Source of the DNA: Methylophaga pinxianii
GTDB taxonomy: Bacteria > Pseudomonadota > Gammaproteobacteria > Nitrosococcales > Methylophagaceae
Assembly (NCBI RefSeq): GCF_020447225.1
Contig: NZ_JAJAEO010000157.1
Location: 1 to 39,670, forward strand
DNA length: 39,670 nt
Reading direction: 5' to 3'
Positions 9,033 through 16,266 of this stretch are shown here, one piece after another. The notes under the pieces were generated by a model. It was given only the letters and a program-made list of their open reading frames with translations, made no database searches and was not told the origin of the DNA. Numbering within the stretch: position 1 is the stretch's first letter; each line of letters begins with the position of its first letter. The position numbers were made by a program, and so were the translations under genes.

Positions 9033-11027
9033 ATGGCCTTAGATACAGATGATGAAATTCTGCAGGATTTTCTGGTTGAGGCAGAAGAAATTCTTGATGG
9101 GTTAAACGAGCAATTGGTTGCTCTGGAAACACAGCCACAAGATAAAGATTTACTGAATTCCATTTTTCGAGGCTTTCACACTATTAAAGGTGGTGCAGGC
9201 TTCCTAAGTCTTGAGGCCATGGTCACCCTTTGCCATAAAGGCGAAGATGTTTTCAATCTGCTTCGTCAAGGCGAGCGTCTGGTCGATGCAGAAATGATGG
9301 ACACATTTCTCAAAGTACTTGATAGTCTGAACAGCATGTTTGCTGAGGTCAAAGCCGGTGCTTTTCCAACAGAAGCGGATCCCGCTATTATTGAACAACT
9401 AGCCGCCTATTTATCAGGCGAAACAACCATGGCACCACCGGAACCTGAACCAGAACCCGAGCCAGAACCTGTTGTTACCCCTGCTCCCTTGGCTGAAACG
9501 CCTGCAGCTGGTGACGATATCACCGATGATGAGTTTGAGGCATTACTCGATCAATTGCATGGCAATGCTGCACCGGGAATTAAGCCCCCAGCAGAACCAC
9601 CTAAACCTGCGCCCGTTAAAGCAACTAACGATGACGAAATCTCTGAAGAAGAGTTCGAAGCATTACTGGATGAATTGCAAGGCAAAAAGCCTACCCCTAA
9701 AGCACCTGCCTCGGTACCCAAACCTGCTATTGAAACGCCCAAACAACCAGCCGAATCCAAAATAGCAAACACGGCAAGTGATTCTGATGAAGACGAAGTG
9801 GTCACTGCCATAAAACCTGCTGCTGCCGCAGCGTCACCACAAGCAAAAGCCTCAGCTGACACCAGCGTCCGGGTAGATACTGCCAGACTTGATGAAATTA
9901 TGAATATGGTGGGTGAACTGGTACTGGTTCGTAACCGTATTAATACGCTTGAAGCTGCCTTTGAAAATGAAGAGATGGCCAAAGCAGTCAATAACCTGGC
10001 GGTGGTAACCGGTGATCTGCAAACGGCGGTCATGAAAACACGGATGCAACCGATTAAAAAAGTATTCGGCCGCTTCCCCCGTGTTGTACGTGATTTGGCA
10101 CGTAATCTGAAAAAAGACATTAATCTCGAATTACGTGGCGAAGAAACCGATTTGGATAAAAATCTGGTAGAAGCTCTGGCTGATCCACTGGTGCATCTGG
10201 TGCGAAACGCGGTAGACCATGGAATTGAAATGCCGGATGTGCGGGAAGCTTCTGGTAAACCTAAACAAGGCCAGATTGTCCTCGGTGCCGCTCAGGAGGG
10301 AGATCATATTTTACTCACCATCTCAGATGATGGTGCCGGTATGAATCCCGAAGTATTACGCCGTAAGGCTGTTGAAAAAGGCATGATGGATGAAGAAGCC
10401 GCTTCTCGCCTGACTGAGTCAGAATGTTTTGCCTTGATTTTTGCTCCCGGTTTTTCGATGAAACAGGAAATTTCTGATATTTCCGGTCGTGGAGTGGGTA
10501 TGGATGTGGTTAAAACCAGTATTTCCAAACTCAACGGTGTTATTGATATTCAATCAGAAATTGGTAAAGGCACGACTCTTTCTATCAAAGTCCCTTTAAC
10601 CCTCGCCATTATGCCGACCTTAATGGTTATGCTGGGCAATCAAATATTTGCCTTCCCATTAGTCAGTGTGAATGAAATTTTCAATTTAGATTTGAATAAA
10701 ACGAATACTGTCGATGGACAGCAAACCGTGATTGTGCGAAATAAAGCATTACCGTTGTTTTATCTGCGCAAATGGCTTAATAAAAATAATGTTTCTGAAC
10801 GCAAAGCAACAACAGAGCATGTGGTTATCGTCAATGTAGGCACACGAAAGGTAGGTTTTGTGGTTGACCAGTTGATTGGCCAGGAAGAGGTGGTTATCAA
10901 ACCTCTCGGCGCGTTACTGCATGGAACTAAGGGCTTTGCCGGAGCGACCATTACTGGCGATGGGCGTATTGCACTTATTCTTGATTTTCCAGAGTTAATG
11001 AATACATACGCCCACCGAAATTATTAA
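9033..11027 (+). CDS. cheA: Chemotaxis histidine kinase CheA
   Basis: CheA autophosphorylates and passes phosphate to CheY and CheB. The 664-residue protein has a P1 HPt domain with phospho-accepting H49 (FHTIKGGAGF) and a long acidic/proline-rich linker (about 133-275). It then has a P3 dimerisation helix pair (about 278-340), a P4 ATPase domain and a C-terminal P5 CheW-like domain (about 525-664). The P4 domain shows an N box H388-N392, DDGAGM 432-437 and GRGVGMD 485-491. No P2 fold is obvious. The linker instead carries two copies of an acidic helix motif, at residues 163-177 and 203-217. An AGGAG site precedes the ATG. Confidence 0.96.
   Translation: MALDTDDEILQDFLVEAEEILDGLNEQLVALETQPQDKDLLNSIFRGFHTIKGGAGFLSLEAMVTLCHKGEDVFNLLRQGERLVDAEMMDTFLKVLDSLNSMFAEVKAGAFPTEADPAIIEQLAAYLSGETTMAPPEPEPEPEPEPVVTPAPLAETPAAGDDITDDEFEALLDQLHGNAAPGIKPPAEPPKPAPVKATNDDEISEEEFEALLDELQGKKPTPKAPASVPKPAIETPKQPAESKIANTASDSDEDEVVTAIKPAAAAASPQAKASADTSVRVDTARLDEIMNMVGELVLVRNRINTLEAAFENEEMAKAVNNLAVVTGDLQTAVMKTRMQPIKKVFGRFPRVVRDLARNLKKDINLELRGEETDLDKNLVEALADPLVHLVRNAVDHGIEMPDVREASGKPKQGQIVLGAAQEGDHILLTISDDGAGMNPEVLRRKAVEKGMMDEEAASRLTESECFALIFAPGFSMKQEISDISGRGVGMDVVKTSISKLNGVIDIQSEIGKGTTLSIKVPLTLAIMPTLMVMLGNQIFAFPLVSVNEIFNLDLNKTNTVDGQQTVIVRNKALPLFYLRKWLNKNNVSERKATTEHVVIVNVGTRKVGFVVDQLIGQEEVVIKPLGALLHGTKGFAGATITGDGRIALILDFPELMNTYAHRNY
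9519..9683 (+). repeat. Duplicated acidic helix motif within cheA linker
   Basis: Two copies of a 15-residue motif lie in the CheA linker: ITDDEFEALLDQLHG (bases 9519-9563) and ISEEEFEALLDELQG (bases 9639-9683). They are separated by a proline/lysine-rich spacer of about 25 residues. Twelve of fifteen positions are identical or conservative changes. Both are predicted amphipathic helices. In Vibrio, the CheA linker region that binds ParP/ParC is called LID. Linking these motifs to LID is inference from the position and the neighbouring parA/parP genes. Confidence 0.75.
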
Positions 11028-11035
11028 GGATATTT

Positions 11036-12073
11036 GTGACTGTAAAGGTACTGATTGTTGATGATTCAGCATTTTTTCGCCGGCGACTGACTGAAATCAT
11101 AAATGCCGACCCCAGGCTTGAAGTCATTGCCAGTGCTGCTGATGGCCTGGAGGCCGTCGAACAGGTATCGCGTTACCGACCCGATGTTATTACTATGGAT
11201 CTGGAAATGCCCGTACTGGATGGCATTGGCGCGGTCAAAAAAATCATGCGTCGCCGTCCAACACCGGTACTCATGCTCTCCACCTGGACCACTGAAGGCG
11301 CAAAAGCCACATTAGATGCTCTGGATGCCGGCGCCATGGATTTTCTGCCAAAACGCTTTGAAGATCTGGCTCAGGATAAAGCCAGTGCAAGACAAAAGTT
11401 ATGTGATCGTGTTAATTTTCTGGCAACGCATGCCAACCCGCACAAACAGAGCCCGAATATCAAATCAGCTGAGCCCACCTCCCCGGTAGTCTCGGCCGAG
11501 AAGAAAAAAATTGAATTAGTGGTGATTGGTACATCAACCGGCGGACCGGTTGCCTTGCAGAATGTTTTGTCTCAATTACCGGCTAACTTTCCCTTTCCAA
11601 TCATTTTGTTACAACATATGCCGGCAACGTTTACGCCATCATTTGCTGAACGCTTAAATTCGCAATGTGAGATTCAGATTAAAGAAGCCCAGCAAAATGA
11701 TGTACTGCGTCCGGGATTCGCTTATCTTGCTCCGGGTGGTCAGCAACTCATAGTTAAAGGTCGCCGAGGGCAACTTTATTTGCAAGTTGAAGCAGGTCCT
11801 GAAAATGCGACCTATAGACCCTGCATTGATGTCACTCTGGAATCTGTTTCTCAGGTTTGTCCAGCCCAGACCCTGACTATTATCCTTACTGGAATGGGAT
11901 CTGACGGTTGCGAAGGGGCAATAAAAATGCATCAAAAAGGCTCTACCATTTGGGCTCAGGATCAGCAAAGCAGTACCATCTATGGCATGCCTATGGCCGT
12001 TGCCAAAGCTGGTGTCGCAGACAAGATCCTCAGCCTGACTGAAATCGGTAAATTACTGACGGCGCTTAAATAG
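11036..12073 (+). CDS. cheB: Chemoreceptor methylesterase/deamidase CheB
   Basis: CheB removes methyl groups from chemoreceptors when phosphorylated. The 345-residue product has an N-terminal receiver domain (D10, phospho-acceptor D55 in ITMDLEMP, T83-type switch residue in LSTWTTEG). A linker and the methylesterase domain follow, with catalytic residues S167 (GTSTGG), H194 (LQHMP) and D290 (GMGSDG). Translation starts at GTG 11036 after an AAGGAT site at about 11027. No cheR is present in the window, so the partner methyltransferase must lie elsewhere. Confidence 0.95.
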   Translation: MTVKVLIVDDSAFFRRRLTEIINADPRLEVIASAADGLEAVEQVSRYRPDVITMDLEMPVLDGIGAVKKIMRRRPTPVLMLSTWTTEGAKATLDALDAGAMDFLPKRFEDLAQDKASARQKLCDRVNFLATHANPHKQSPNIKSAEPTSPVVSAEKKKIELVVIGTSTGGPVALQNVLSQLPANFPFPIILLQHMPATFTPSFAERLNSQCEIQIKEAQQNDVLRPGFAYLAPGGQQLIVKGRRGQLYLQVEAGPENATYRPCIDVTLESVSQVCPAQTLTIILTGMGSDGCEGAIKMHQKGSTIWAQDQQSSTIYGMPMAVAKAGVADKILSLTEIGKLLTALK

Positions 12074-12075
12074 TC

Positions 12076-12816
12076 ATGGATATCCTCAGCATACTGGGAT
12101 TACTGATTGGATTTGGCGCCATCATTGTTGGTCAGTATCTTGAGGGTGGTCACCTCGATACCATCCTTAATGCAGTAGCATTATTGATAGTATTGGGCGG
12201 TACGCTGGGCGCTGTCATGCTACAGACCCCAATGAATACTTTTTTGCGGGCATTGAAAATGGCTGTCTGGATATTCAAGCCGCCTCAACAATCGGCAAAA
12301 CGCTTATTAAATAAAATTCTCGACTGGAACCAAATAGCCCGACGTGAAGGCCTGCTTCGGCTGGAAGCTATGGCGATGAAAGAAACCGATGTGTTCACCC
12401 AAAAGGGACTACAACTTATTGCCGACGGCGCTGAACCGGAAATCATTCGTGAAATTCTGGAGACCGATCTCGACATCATGGAAAACAATGATCTCCAGGC
12501 CGCAAAAGTTTACGAAGCGATGGGTGGATACTCTCCCACAATCGGTATTATTGGAGCCGTTTTAGGACTGATTCATGTTATGGGAAATTTGGCTGATCCT
12601 TCTTCCCTGGGCTCAGGAATTGCCGTTGCATTTGTTGCCACTATCTATGGTGTTGGCTTAGCAAACTTATTGTTTTTGCCAATTGGCAACAAACTTAAAA
12701 CACTGGTACAACGGCGGACTCAATTACAAATGATGTTAATAGACGGTTTGATAAGCGTGGCAGATGGCGATAATCCACGTAATATTGAAAGCCGTCTGCA
12801 GGCCTATCTGGATTAA
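12076..12816 (+). CDS. motC: Flagellar stator protein, MotA/PomA family (MotC type)
   Basis: This is a 246-residue MotA-family protein with four predicted membrane helices: two at the N terminus and two around residues 150-205. The latter contain the conserved GGYSPTIGIIGAVLGLIHVM and GSGIAVAFVATIYGVGLAN stretches that line the ion channel. Its position after cheB and before a MotB-like gene matches motC-motD of Pseudomonas. That is the second stator set there, used for motility in viscous surroundings. Whether it is proton- or sodium-driven cannot be decided here. The ATG is 3 bases after cheB. Confidence 0.92.
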   Translation: MDILSILGLLIGFGAIIVGQYLEGGHLDTILNAVALLIVLGGTLGAVMLQTPMNTFLRALKMAVWIFKPPQQSAKRLLNKILDWNQIARREGLLRLEAMAMKETDVFTQKGLQLIADGAEPEIIREILETDLDIMENNDLQAAKVYEAMGGYSPTIGIIGAVLGLIHVMGNLADPSSLGSGIAVAFVATIYGVGLANLLFLPIGNKLKTLVQRRTQLQMMLIDGLISVADGDNPRNIESRLQAYLD

Positions 12817-12820
12817 CCTG

Positions 12821-13735
12821 ATGGCCCGGAGGAAGCGGCATGAAGAACACGAAAACCATGAACGTTGGCTGGTTTCCTATGCTGACTTCATTACCTTGCT
12901 CTTCGCGTTTTTTGTCGTGATGTATTCAATTTCTTCCGTTAATGAAGGCAAATATCGCGTGTTATCGGAAACACTGGAGAGCGTCTTCTCACAATCCACG
13001 CGCAGCACCGATCCTATCCAGGTAGGTGAACTCAGCCGAGGACAAGGCGAACGGGTGGCATCTCCAGGCAAACCGTTGTTACCAGACTTCGAAATTGAAC
13101 TGCCTGAGCTCCCCAATGAACGTCCGCCCGTTTCTGAACAAAGTATACGTACAATTAATGAAATATCGCAGCAGCTCAGCAGTGCTTTGGCCGATTTAAT
13201 TACCAATAACGATGTCAGCATCAAGCAAACTGATGACTGGCTGGAAGTTGAAATCAATTCCAATTTTTTGTTTGCCAGCGGTGATGCTCGGCTGGCAAGA
13301 GAAGCCGTCCCCGTCATTGGAGAAATTGCTGATGTACTTGCTCCAGTGGCTAATCCTCTGCAAGTCGAAGGATTCACTGATGATCAACCAATTAATACAC
13401 CGAGATTTCCTTCCAACTGGGAGTTATCTGCTGCTCGTGCTGCCAGTGTTGTGAATCTATTAGATCGCTTTGGTATTGAACCCGGCCGCATGTCAGCGAT
13501 TGGTTACGGTGAATTCAAACCCATCGCAGATAATGAAACAGAGTTGGGCAGACAAAAGAATCGTCGCGTTGTGCTTGTTATTCTGGGAAGCTCGGAAAGC
13601 AGAAGAACTCTGGAAGTGTTTGATGAACAACTCAAGCGTCCCACATCGGAAGCTGCAACCAGCATCTCCCCCATTACTGATAGCCTCTCAGCCCCGCTTG
13701 TCGTGCCCACAGATAATGACGAGTCCTCACCATGA
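12821..13735 (+). CDS. motD: Flagellar stator protein, MotB/PomB family (MotD type)
   Basis: A 304-residue peptidoglycan-anchored stator subunit. A basic, His-rich N terminus leads into one membrane helix with the ion-binding aspartate D22 (SYADFITLLFAFFVVMYS) and a plug-like linker. It ends in an OmpA-like peptidoglycan-binding domain (about 150-270, with VEGFTDDQPI and NWELSAARAASV). A low-complexity tail follows. I start it at ATG 12821, because an upstream in-frame ATG at 12764 would read through the end of motC. The ATGA at its end overlaps the parA start by 4 bases. Confidence 0.92.
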   Translation: MARRKRHEEHENHERWLVSYADFITLLFAFFVVMYSISSVNEGKYRVLSETLESVFSQSTRSTDPIQVGELSRGQGERVASPGKPLLPDFEIELPELPNERPPVSEQSIRTINEISQQLSSALADLITNNDVSIKQTDDWLEVEINSNFLFASGDARLAREAVPVIGEIADVLAPVANPLQVEGFTDDQPINTPRFPSNWELSAARAASVVNLLDRFGIEPGRMSAIGYGEFKPIADNETELGRQKNRRVVLVILGSSESRRTLEVFDEQLKRPTSEAATSISPITDSLSAPLVVPTDNDESSP

Positions 13736-14526
13736 CAGTCTGGGCAATTGCCAATCAGAAAGGTGGTGTCGGTAAAACCACGACAGTGGTCAGTCTGGCC
13801 AGTCATCTCGCCTTAAAAGGGCATTCAACATTACTACTGGATATGGATCCACATGGTTCATTAACCACTTATTTTGAGTTCGATCCTGACAATATTGAAC
13901 ATAGCATTTACACCTTGTTTCAGCATTCAGAACAACAACCGCTGAATGCCATATTCAAAACCTTGAAAAAAACCACTCAGGAAAATATATACCTCTTACC
14001 GGCAGCGACCGCCATGGCGACATTAGATCGCCAGCTGGGTATCCAAAGTGGCAAAGGATTGGTAATTCAAAAAACATTGCTACAGCTGAAAGACCGTTTT
14101 GAATATGTACTGATAGATTGCCCCCCTATGTTAGGGGTTTTGATGGTCAATGCCCTGGCCGCATGTGATGAACTTTTAATTCCGGTTCAAACAGAATTCC
14201 TGGCTTTGAAAGGACTGGAACGCATGTTACATACGCTTCACTTAATCAATCATTCGCGCCAGCATAAACTCCCCTATCTGATTGTGCCGACAATGTTTGA
14301 TCGTCGTACCCGTGCCGGTACGCAAACCTTACGGAAATTGCAGCAAGATTATGAAGATAATCTTTGGTCAGATGCGATTCCGGTCGATACCCAATTTCGT
14401 GATGCAAGTAAAGCCGGCATTCCACTGCCAGCGCTCAACCCTGAAAGTCGAGGCAGTATGGCCTATGAACGCCTGATGAAAAAACTCACTAAAGTCCCTG
14501 CAACAAAGTCAGACAAGCATGTCTAA
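13732..14526 (+). CDS. ParA-family ATPase for polar chemoarray placement (ParC-like)
   Basis: A 264-residue ParA-type ATPase with the deviant Walker A motif KGGVGKTTT near residue 11, a switch I region around DMDPHGSLT, and a Walker B-type segment VLIDCPPMLGVL. There is no N-terminal DNA-binding helix-turn-helix of the plasmid ParA type and no parB beside it. Its place between motD and a CheW-domain gene matches Vibrio parC and Pseudomonas PA1462. Those ATPases position chemoreceptor arrays or chemotaxis clusters at the pole. It overlaps both neighbours, by 4 and 8 bases, and is clearly distinct from FlhG upstream. Confidence 0.88.
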   Translation: MTVWAIANQKGGVGKTTTVVSLASHLALKGHSTLLLDMDPHGSLTTYFEFDPDNIEHSIYTLFQHSEQQPLNAIFKTLKKTTQENIYLLPAATAMATLDRQLGIQSGKGLVIQKTLLQLKDRFEYVLIDCPPMLGVLMVNALAACDELLIPVQTEFLALKGLERMLHTLHLINHSRQHKLPYLIVPTMFDRRTRAGTQTLRKLQQDYEDNLWSDAIPVDTQFRDASKAGIPLPALNPESRGSMAYERLMKKLTKVPATKSDKHV

Positions 14527-15097
14527 ACCAACGCAAATCAAAGAACCGAAACAAGCGCTTTCGGCTTATCTGCAAGAGTTATTATCAGAGAGTGAGCCTG
14601 AGGCATTGCAACAGGTTGCAACTGAGATTAGCGAACAGGTTGCAAGCCATGAACCCATCATTTCCAATAGTGACGATATTGCAGATAAAGAAAGCCAGGC
14701 TTTACTGTTTGAAGTCGCCGGAATGCAGCTGGCTTTAAGCCTGAATGAACTGGACGGTATTGAGAACTGGCCTGAAGAGGGGCTTTCACAAATCCCTGGA
14801 CATCCCGACTATGTCATCGGATCCTTGAGCCGCCCCAAACAACACACACTGGTGCTTGATCTGACTACATTGATCACCAATCAATCAAGTAATTCCGAAG
14901 ATAACCGCTATATATTGTTGGTGAATAATAAGCAGGTTGGTTTAGCAGTTTCCACCATCCGACATGTGGTTAAGTTGAACAATGAAAATGTACGCTGGCG
15001 CCGTGAACCAGGTCAAAGACCCTGGCTTGCCGGTATGTTGATGTCACCATTAAGCAGTATTATTTCATTATCAGAACTTTTAAAAATATTGCGGTAA
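14519..15097 (+). CDS. CheW-domain coupling protein, ParP-like
   Basis: A 192-residue protein with a polar, glutamate-rich N terminus (about 1-60) and a C-terminal CheW-like domain (about 60-190). Recognisable features are LLFEVAGMQLALSLNELDGIENW, PGHPDYVIGSLSRP and LAGMLMSPLSSIISLSELLKIL. The neighbouring ParA ATPase and the order parA-cheW-like-cheW point to ParP. In Vibrio, ParP links the ParC ATPase to CheA and stabilises polar arrays. Compared with CheW downstream it is longer at the N terminus and less conserved. The ParP name is inferred from synteny. Confidence 0.82.
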   Translation: MSKPTQIKEPKQALSAYLQELLSESEPEALQQVATEISEQVASHEPIISNSDDIADKESQALLFEVAGMQLALSLNELDGIENWPEEGLSQIPGHPDYVIGSLSRPKQHTLVLDLTTLITNQSSNSEDNRYILLVNNKQVGLAVSTIRHVVKLNNENVRWRREPGQRPWLAGMLMSPLSSIISLSELLKILR

Positions 15098-15109
15098 CTT
15101 GTTAAAAAC

Positions 15110-15125
15110 TGGCACAAACTGTGCT
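15110..15125 (+). promoter_or_regulatory. Sigma-54 (RpoN) promoter upstream of cheW
   Basis: The sequence TGGCACAAACTGTGCT has GG at the -24 element and GC at the -12 element, 10 bases apart, matching the sigma-54 pattern TGGCAC-N5-TTGC with one mismatch (GTGC for TTGC). Transcription would start near 15136, leaving a leader of about 60 bases before cheW. In polar-flagellated gammaproteobacteria, class II and III flagellar genes are driven by sigma-54 with FleQ/FlrC-type activators. No activator site was searched for. Confidence 0.68.
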
Positions 15126-15198
15126 TTTATATGTTTAAACCAAGAACGTCATAAAATTGGCAGCTTAACTGGTCAAGATTGTGAATAAGGAAAATAAA

Positions 15199-15678
15199 AT
15201 GAGCGAGCAAGCTAATCAGGCCGAAAATGATCCTATTCTCCAATGGGTATCCTATCAATTGGATCAGGAAGTTTACGGTATCAATGTGATGCAAGTGCAG
15301 GAAGTACTGCGGCCCACTGAAATTGCCCCTGTTCCTGGTGCGCCGGATTATGTGCTTGGCATTATTAATCTGCGTGGCAATGTGGTAACAGTAATTGACA
15401 CTCGCAAACGGTTTGGCTTGCCCTCACGTGAGGCCGATGATGACTCGCGCATTATTATTGCCGAAGTGAGTGGAAATGTTATTGGTATGTTAGTCGACAG
15501 CGTTGCCGAAGTCGTTTATTTGCACCAATCAGAAATTGACACGGCACCGAATGTCAGCAGTGATGACAGTTCACGCTTTATCCAAGGCGTATGCAGTCGT
15601 GATAAAACCTTATTGATTCTGGTGGATGTGAACAAATTGCTAAATGATGACGAAATTGCTGATATCGCCAGTTTTTGA
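15199..15678 (+). CDS. cheW: Chemotaxis coupling protein CheW
   Basis: CheW couples CheA to chemoreceptors. This 159-residue protein has the canonical fold and signature segments: WVSYQLDQEVYGINVMQVQEVLRP, PGAPDYVLGIINLRGNVVTVIDTRKRFGL split across beta strands, and a C-terminal LLILVDVNKLL. I chose ATG 15199 over GTG 15181. AAGGA at 15186-15190 lies 8 bases before the ATG, and the resulting MSEQANQ start is typical. A sigma-54 promoter precedes it, so it can be transcribed apart from the long upstream operon. Confidence 0.95.
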   Translation: MSEQANQAENDPILQWVSYQLDQEVYGINVMQVQEVLRPTEIAPVPGAPDYVLGIINLRGNVVTVIDTRKRFGLPSREADDDSRIIIAEVSGNVIGMLVDSVAEVVYLHQSEIDTAPNVSSDDSSRFIQGVCSRDKTLLILVDVNKLLNDDEIADIASF

Positions 15679-15684
15679 TGTGCC

Positions 15685-15861
15685 ATGGCTGACGAAATTC
15701 ATCCAGCTCAACCACTTTCTCCCACGGTAGCAGTGGATATACCTGCGGATGAAAAGCGGCGTCACCAAGAGAATGAGCGGAATGAAAATCAAGATAGCGA
15801 GAAAGACAAAAATCAGCCCCGAAAACCACCAAAAACCGGCATTATTGATGAATATGTTTGA
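15685..15861 (+). CDS. Small hydrophilic protein of unknown function (58 aa)
   Basis: A 58-residue open frame sits 6 bases after cheW and 18 bases before the DUF2802 gene, on the same strand. The product is very charged (a long Glu/Lys/Arg/Asn run in the middle), with no membrane segment or cysteine, and ends in TGIIDEYV. The start ATG follows a weak ribosome site. Small hydrophilic proteins with a short conserved acidic/aromatic tail are found at this spot in related che clusters as far as I recall, but I cannot name the family. The tight fit between two genes is the main support. Confidence 0.62.
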   Translation: MADEIHPAQPLSPTVAVDIPADEKRRHQENERNENQDSEKDKNQPRKPPKTGIIDEYV

Positions 15862-15879
15862 TGTCTTGGGAGACATAGC

Positions 15880-16266
15880 ATGATGTTATATATCTTTTAT
15901 AGTTTAGTAGGTTTGCTTGGTATTGGCTTATTTATCACCAGCTATCGTTTCTTTCGACTAAGTCGTTCCCAAGCCAACCAGATTAGTGCATTGCAGCAAC
16001 AATTGGCTGCTTTATGCAGTGCTGCGGTAGGTTCAGATGAACGCATTGTTCGCTTTGAACAAACACTGGGAAAAATACGCGAGCAGCAAACCAGCATGAA
16101 TCTGGGTCAACCCCAGCTACAAAGCTACGAACATGCCATTCGACTGGCCCGCAAAGGTGTTGATGTCAATCAACTGATTGATAATTGCAACCTGAGTGAG
16201 GAAGAAGCATTATTGATCACCCGTTTACATGGAGCACAACGTCACTCGGTCACGGATTTACATTAA
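15880..16266 (+). CDS. DUF2802 family protein
   Basis: A 128-residue protein with one N-terminal membrane helix (about 2-22), a coiled-coil stretch (about 30-75), and a C-terminal helical part with YEHAIRLARKGVDVNQLIDNCNLSEEEALLITRLHG, the hallmark of DUF2802. Members are regularly found at the end of the che/mot cluster of polar-flagellated gammaproteobacteria, but no function is established. A TTGGGAGA site at about 15866-15873 supports the ATG at 15880 (a second ATG follows at 15883). The 3' end overlaps the convergent GGDEF-EAL gene by 4 bases. Confidence 0.85.
   Translation: MMLYIFYSLVGLLGIGLFITSYRFFRLSRSQANQISALQQQLAALCSAAVGSDERIVRFEQTLGKIREQQTSMNLGQPQLQSYEHAIRLARKGVDVNQLIDNCNLSEEEALLITRLHGAQRHSVTDLH

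Noticed and set aside
9551-10120. 189-codon minus-strand frame opposite cheA
   Set aside because: Ser/Ala-rich shadow of the cheA linker and P3 domain, without a ribosome site or family features.
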